64,000 nucleotides of DNA from Amyelois transitella (Eukaryota > Arthropoda > Insecta > Lepidoptera > Pyralidae): positions 1,253,001 to 1,317,000 of the forward strand of contig NC_083532.1 of the NCBI RefSeq assembly GCF_032362555.1, in the 5' to 3' direction. The stretch's first letter is position 1; each line of letters opens with the position of its first letter. Of the stretch, positions 60,214-64,000 are shown piece after piece. The translations under genes were made by a program, and so were the position numbers. The notes under the pieces were generated by a model. That model did no database searches and was not told where the DNA came from. It saw only the letters and a list, made by a program, of their open reading frames with translations.

Positions 60214-60270
60214 ATCTACCCAAAATCCCAGTATTTTAAGTTCCAGTACAACACTATTTAAGTCAAACAT
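60214..60270 (-). CDS. Candidate first exon of an unrecognised divergent gene
   Basis: On the minus strand an ATG at 60270 opens 19 codons, MFDLNSVVLELKILGFWVD, ending at a strong donor GAT|GTAAGT. The ATG sits 151 bp head-to-head from the GPATCH4-like start, across a TGTCAA motif cluster, which suits a bidirectional promoter. No convincing second exon was found between 59500 and 60200. It may be a uORF or a short-peptide exon. Confidence 0.35.
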
Positions 60271-60290
60271 CTTCAATGCTTCAATTCAAT

Positions 60291-60320
60291 CAAGTTGTCA
60301 ATGTCAACATTGTCAACAAG
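60291..60320. promoter_or_regulatory. TGTCAA motif cluster between divergent starts
   Basis: Three TTGTCAA/TGTCAAC repeats (ttgtcaatgtcaacattg) lie between the GPATCH4-like ATG at 60422 (plus) and the candidate ATG at 60270 (minus). Confidence 0.45.
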
Positions 60321-60421
60321 TGAAATAGGCATGTAATTTTAGGTTATTGGTTTTGTGTTTAAAATATATTTTTTGTTTATTTATTTTCTCAAAAAATGAA
60401 TAACTGTTTTATTCAGTAATA

Positions 60422-62826
60422 ATGGATTTTGCAAGGAAACAGTTGTTAAAATACGGTTGGACAGATGGTACGTAAAATTAAACAAGGCGTGTTAATTTTA
60501 GTACGTTCGAATCATAGGAATTTTGGCTTAAATCCACGCCGTTTTTATGCAATGAATACGTAATATATGTGTATTATATAACAAAAGCAACAGAATAGAT
60601 ACATATAATTACATCTATATCCCATATGGGACAGATAGCAGTCTCAAACAGACTGAAAAGCCATATTTAGCTTTATGGCGGATTTAGATTCAAATAGTGA
60701 CAGGATGCTTGTTCATGGCTTAAAAGAACCCCAAGTTTATTAGCATTTTCTCTTGATTGGCTTTTACAACTACAATTTCTTAATAATTTTAGGAAAAGGT
60801 CTCGGTAAGCACGAGAATGGCATATCGGAACCGTTGAAGCCGAAACTAAAGAGGAGTGTAGCGGGAGTGGGGTACGATGCCGCATCAGACTTCACCGAAC
60901 ATTGGTGGAGCCAACTCTATGATAAGGCCGCTGGGAATGTTGAGGTGAGCAAAATTTGAGTAATTGCATCATAAGCTTTGTCTTTAAATCATTTGTGTTG
61001 ATAAATTTATGTCCTCTCCTAGACTCCAGACTCTTAAAATTATATGTACACAATATATAGAAGATTGATAAAATAAACAAAATTACTTTCGGATTTATAC
61101 TATTAGTTGGAATGTAAATTATTTATACATATATTTGAACATCGCTGATTGGTAGCAAGTCTGTCTTCAGCTTCACTTCGGAGAGTGGGCACTGGAATTG
61201 CATAAATGAATTCCTCCTGCACAATGCAAATATCGGACTACGCGGTGTGGGCAGCGATTCCACCTCTACACGGTCGATATCCCCACCTTTCGCATTTTGC
61301 AATTCGCCAATAATAAATCTTATACTATCATTTTTTGCTATCCAGCCAGAACTCTTTGGCATGCCTAACTTTTAAAAAAGCTCTAAGTTTACATAATAAT
61401 ATGAGAATATTTTTTCTTTACAGGTTGAGGAAGCAAACGGAAAAACCAAAAAGATAAAAACTAAAGACACTGACAATTTCGAGATCACGAACAGTACTTG
61501 GAAGTTGAATAGGAAGAAGGGTAAAGCCGAGAATGGAGAATATTCAGATAATTTTGTGAAGAAGTCCATATTGAGCGGAGGGAGTAAGGTACCTACTTAA
61601 CATACCTTACATAAGGAATTTACAACTCTGTTGAGTGTTTTTGTAGAAACATACATACATACAGTCACATCTATGTCCCTTGCATGGTAGTCAGAGCTAT
61701 ACAGTCTTGTCAAGACTGATAGGCCACTTTCAGCTGTATGGCTTAATGATTGAATTGAGATTCAAATAGTGGCAGGTTGCCTTGTCATTTCCTACATTTT
61801 AGGATAGAACCACTTCTTTCCGATAGATGTCATAAAAGGCAACTCGGGGATAGACTTATAAACTTAGGATTCCTAATGTAGGCCGTGTACAAGCCCATGG
61901 CTTATAACAAGTAGTAGAGTTCTCAATTTGTCTCCAAAATCCACAAAAAGAGAAGCATTAAGAGATCTTACTTATATTTTTTGTCACAGGTGGAGAAACT
62001 TGCTGAGTCTGATTCTGAGGAAGAAGTGAAGAAGGATGTTTTCAAGATGTCTGATGAGGAACTATTTGCAGCTTGCGAGGGGCGCACAGCTCACAAGTAT
62101 GTCAATGAAATTAAAAGTTTTGATTAATAAAGCCTAATATATACCTTAATTTTTCTCTTCTGGCTTTTGTCAAGTCAAGTGTCCAAATGTCTATGTGGCT
62201 CACTGTACATCTTAGAAGTAATCATTGTTATTGATTATGCATTATGTTATGTTGTTTTATTTTAATTGTATTATTATATCTACAGGGGTGCCCGTCACGG
62301 TCTTAAGGCTTTAGGCAAATTGGCGCGAATAGCGCAACAGGAACAGGCTCTGCTTCTACAACCGCAATATCAAGAGTATTCTCACGCAAAAAAGTTAAAA
62401 AAAACAAAAGAAATAGTTGAAAATGCAAATATGAATAGCGACGTTGAAGACCAAGTAATAAAGAAGAAGAAGAAAAAACGAAAGCGCTGCACTAGTCTTA
62501 ATAATTCAGGAAATTGTGAAGAAATTGCTGGAGATGATAATGTGGATATGGCTGAATCAAAAATTGCGGTGCCCGAGGAAGATTCGAGGAGACAAGAAGG
62601 AAGCGTTGCCAGTAATTCTCATTGTCTAAAAATGGTAGAAAAGAAATGTACAGACGAAAATATGGTAGATTTAAGTGAAGATGTACAAAATTGTAATAAA
62701 GAGTCCAAGAAAAAGAAGAAACGGAAAACTGTTGATGCAATGGATGTAGACGACTTGAGTAATGAAAAATCTGAGTTGGATGTGAAAAAGCGAAAGAAAA
62801 AGAAACACAAGTGTGTCGATGAATGA
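60422..62826 (+). CDS. G-patch domain-containing nucleolar protein (GPATCH4-like)
   Basis: Exons 60422-60467, 60793-60944, 61424-61588, 61990-62096 and 62286-62826 join in phase to 336 residues. The N-terminus MDFARKQLLKYGWTDGKGLG leads into a G-patch (GWTDGKGLGKHENGI, then GVGYD). HWWSQLYDKAA follows, a block typical of GPATCH4. In the middle, ELFAACEGRTAHKGARHG is a second GPATCH4 hallmark. The last exon is mostly lysine-rich basic clusters separated by acidic stretches, as in nucleolar proteins. G-patch proteins activate DEAH-box RNA helicases, so a role in rRNA or snoRNA work is inferred. AATAAA lies at 62929. Confidence 0.9.
60598..60775 (-). mobile_element. Old SINE-1 copy
   Basis: Strongly diverged (acatctatatcccatatggg, tagtgacaggatgcttgttc); in intron 1 of the GPATCH4-like gene. 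Confidence 0.6.
61648..61850 (-). mobile_element. Old SINE-1 copy
   Basis: ATAC tail kept; diverged body (cttgcatggtagtcagagct). In intron 3 of the GPATCH4-like gene. Confidence 0.62.
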
Positions 62827-62829
62827 TTT

Positions 62830-63362
62830 ATCATATTTGTTTTTGTAAATAATTATATATTTTTACATAAGCATGCAGTTTTAATGTCATTTAGTTTTGT
62901 CTTACAAAATAAGTACCTAATAAATTTGAAATGATCATTCTACATACTTACAAGTATCACGCCTCTTCAAAACGGTAAGCTACTTACCGTTGGTACATTC
63001 ACTGCAATCTTCTTTCACTTAATTTACATTCATAACTCTACAGTAGCTCATGTCCCTGGTTCATTTGTGAATATCAAGGGATTTAGTAATTGTATAAGTT
63101 TTAAAAATTGCTCGTTATAAGTTTAGTTACTCAACCTGTCATTTAATGGCGTTGTTCGTTATTATTTTTATTTAGATTGCGCTATGGTTTCTCTTTAATT
63201 ATTTACTATATTTAAGTGTTTTTTCATGCAATATATTCTCTCGATCCAATAGCACTAGTTGTTTTATTTCGACATCAGAGGGACTAGCGTCTCTAATTGA
63301 TCAGAGGAATCAGGAATCTTTTAGTAGAAACCAATACTAGTAACTTACAACATTCTGCTATC
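62830..63362. other. GPATCH4-like 3' flank
   Basis: Contains the AATAAA at 62929, an old RTE-like fragment and otherwise unassigned AT-rich sequence. Confidence 0.45.
62944..63046 (-). mobile_element. Old RTE-like 3' fragment
   Basis: Diverged reverse copy: atcacgcctctt is kept, then ttcttt.acttaatttacattcataac. It sits in the GPATCH4 downstream region. Confidence 0.45.
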
Positions 63363-63412
63363 ATTTGTCAACGTCACCTATTGTCATTGTCATACTGATG
63401 TCAATGTCAAAT
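63363..63412 (+). promoter_or_regulatory. TGTCA motif cluster before the NDUFA12-like exon
   Basis: Six GTCA elements (ttgtcaacgtcacc, ttgtcattgtcat, gatgtcaatgtcaa) lie in 50 bp, ending 68 bp before the ATG at 63480. Confidence 0.45.
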
Positions 63413-63479
63413 TTGAGAATTCCGTTTCGTAGTTTTACCAAAAAAGAAAAAACACGCAAATCTTGAAAAATACAGAAAA

Positions 63480-63580
63480 ATGTCTTTAGCAAAAATATTA
63501 GCACTTGACAAAGTGTCCAACTTTTTCAACATAATTCGCCAGAATGGCGGGATAAGAGGATCACTGTACAAACTTTTCAG
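63480..63580 (+). CDS. First coding exon of NADH dehydrogenase subunit NDUFA12-like (3'-partial)
   Basis: ATG at 63480 reads MSLAKILALDKVSNFFNIIR, continues QNGGIRGSLYKLFR and stops at donor AG|GTAAAC. The GG(I/L)RG-L--LFR block matches the N-terminus of NDUFA12 (B17.2), an accessory subunit of complex I in the mitochondrial inner membrane. Further exons must lie beyond 64000. Only 33 residues are visible, so the assignment rests on that short block. Confidence 0.75.
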
Positions 63581-63859
63581 GTAAACAAATTATTATTATG
63601 TAATTTCAAAACATTTTCGTGCTTCAATGATTATAGACCCATAATTTGATATTATTCCTTTTTACTGTGTGGTCATATTTTATGCTGAAAGTCGTTGTTA
63701 GGCTATATTCCATTAACAGCTAATGGGAATAATAATTTTGATGTAAACAATGATTGTAGGCAGGTAAGATGAAATGTAGTTTAGACAAACCCTAGGTTTG
63801 CTTAGCATTATATTATGATTGGAAATAATAAAAAGGTAAAGAGAAAGAAACGAGAGGCA

Positions 63860-64000
63860 AATAAACTCAGGATTCTCCTTATAGGTGATGGCTAGCAACT
63901 TGTCACTATTTGAATCTCAATTCAATCTAATTGAGCCATACAGCTGAATGTGCTCATAGATTTTCCAGAAGACTTGAGTCTATATATCCTGTGGTGATAG
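63860..64000 (+). mobile_element. SINE-1 copy running off the window
   Basis: aggtgatggctagcaacttg to ctatatatcctgtggtgata; in intron 1 of the NDUFA12-like gene. Confidence 0.6.

Overview
This window reads as nuclear DNA from a lepidopteran insect (moth or butterfly). The genes are animal-type with short exons and GT-AG introns. The introns are packed with SINE and LINE families of the kind common in Lepidoptera, and simple (ATAC)n/(TATG)n tails are everywhere. The species cannot be named from the sequence alone.

Layout. (1) 472-20030, plus strand: the catalytic core and C-terminus of cytoplasmic methionyl-tRNA synthetase in 19 exons; its N-terminal exons lie before the window. It ends in three near-identical WHEP-type exons. 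(2) 24292-56567, minus strand: a complete pyruvate dehydrogenase kinase gene in 9 exons (414 codons plus stop). It converges on the synthetase gene and has a 23.6-kb first intron. (3) 57505-59390, plus strand: a gamma-glutamylaminecyclotransferase-like (AIG2/GGACT) gene. (4) 60422-62826, plus strand: a G-patch nucleolar protein of the GPATCH4 type. (5) 63480-63580, plus strand: the first coding exon of an NDUFA12-like complex I subunit, which runs off the window. The genes share no pathway beyond housekeeping: translation, control of pyruvate entry to the TCA cycle, glutamyl-amine breakdown, nucleolar RNA work and respiration.

Most of the rest is mobile DNA. Pdk intron 1 holds a complete, apparently young Ty3/Gypsy element (46374-52834) with 117-bp LTRs that look identical, a gag and a pol ORF, and a small extra ORF before gag that combines a myristoylation-type start with one membrane segment. 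A broken Jockey-type LINE lies at about 42885-44630. Pdk intron 4 holds an RNase H-bearing LINE flanked by an 80-bp direct duplication and nested in a solo-LTR-like sequence. Two SINE families, 3' fragments of an RTE-like LINE and several shorter families account for most remaining intron sequence.

A recurring oddity is tandem repeats built from the end of a coding exon plus its 5' splice site. The clearest is an 84-bp array of about 20 copies after synthetase exon 5. Smaller cases follow Pdk exon 3 and the Pdk terminal exon. A second pattern is a cluster of TGTCA/TGACGT motifs roughly 70-160 bp before the first ATG of each of the three right-hand genes; a solo-LTR-like sequence carries the same motifs.

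All gene models come from reading frames, splice consensus and remembered family sequences. No alignment or transcript evidence was available.
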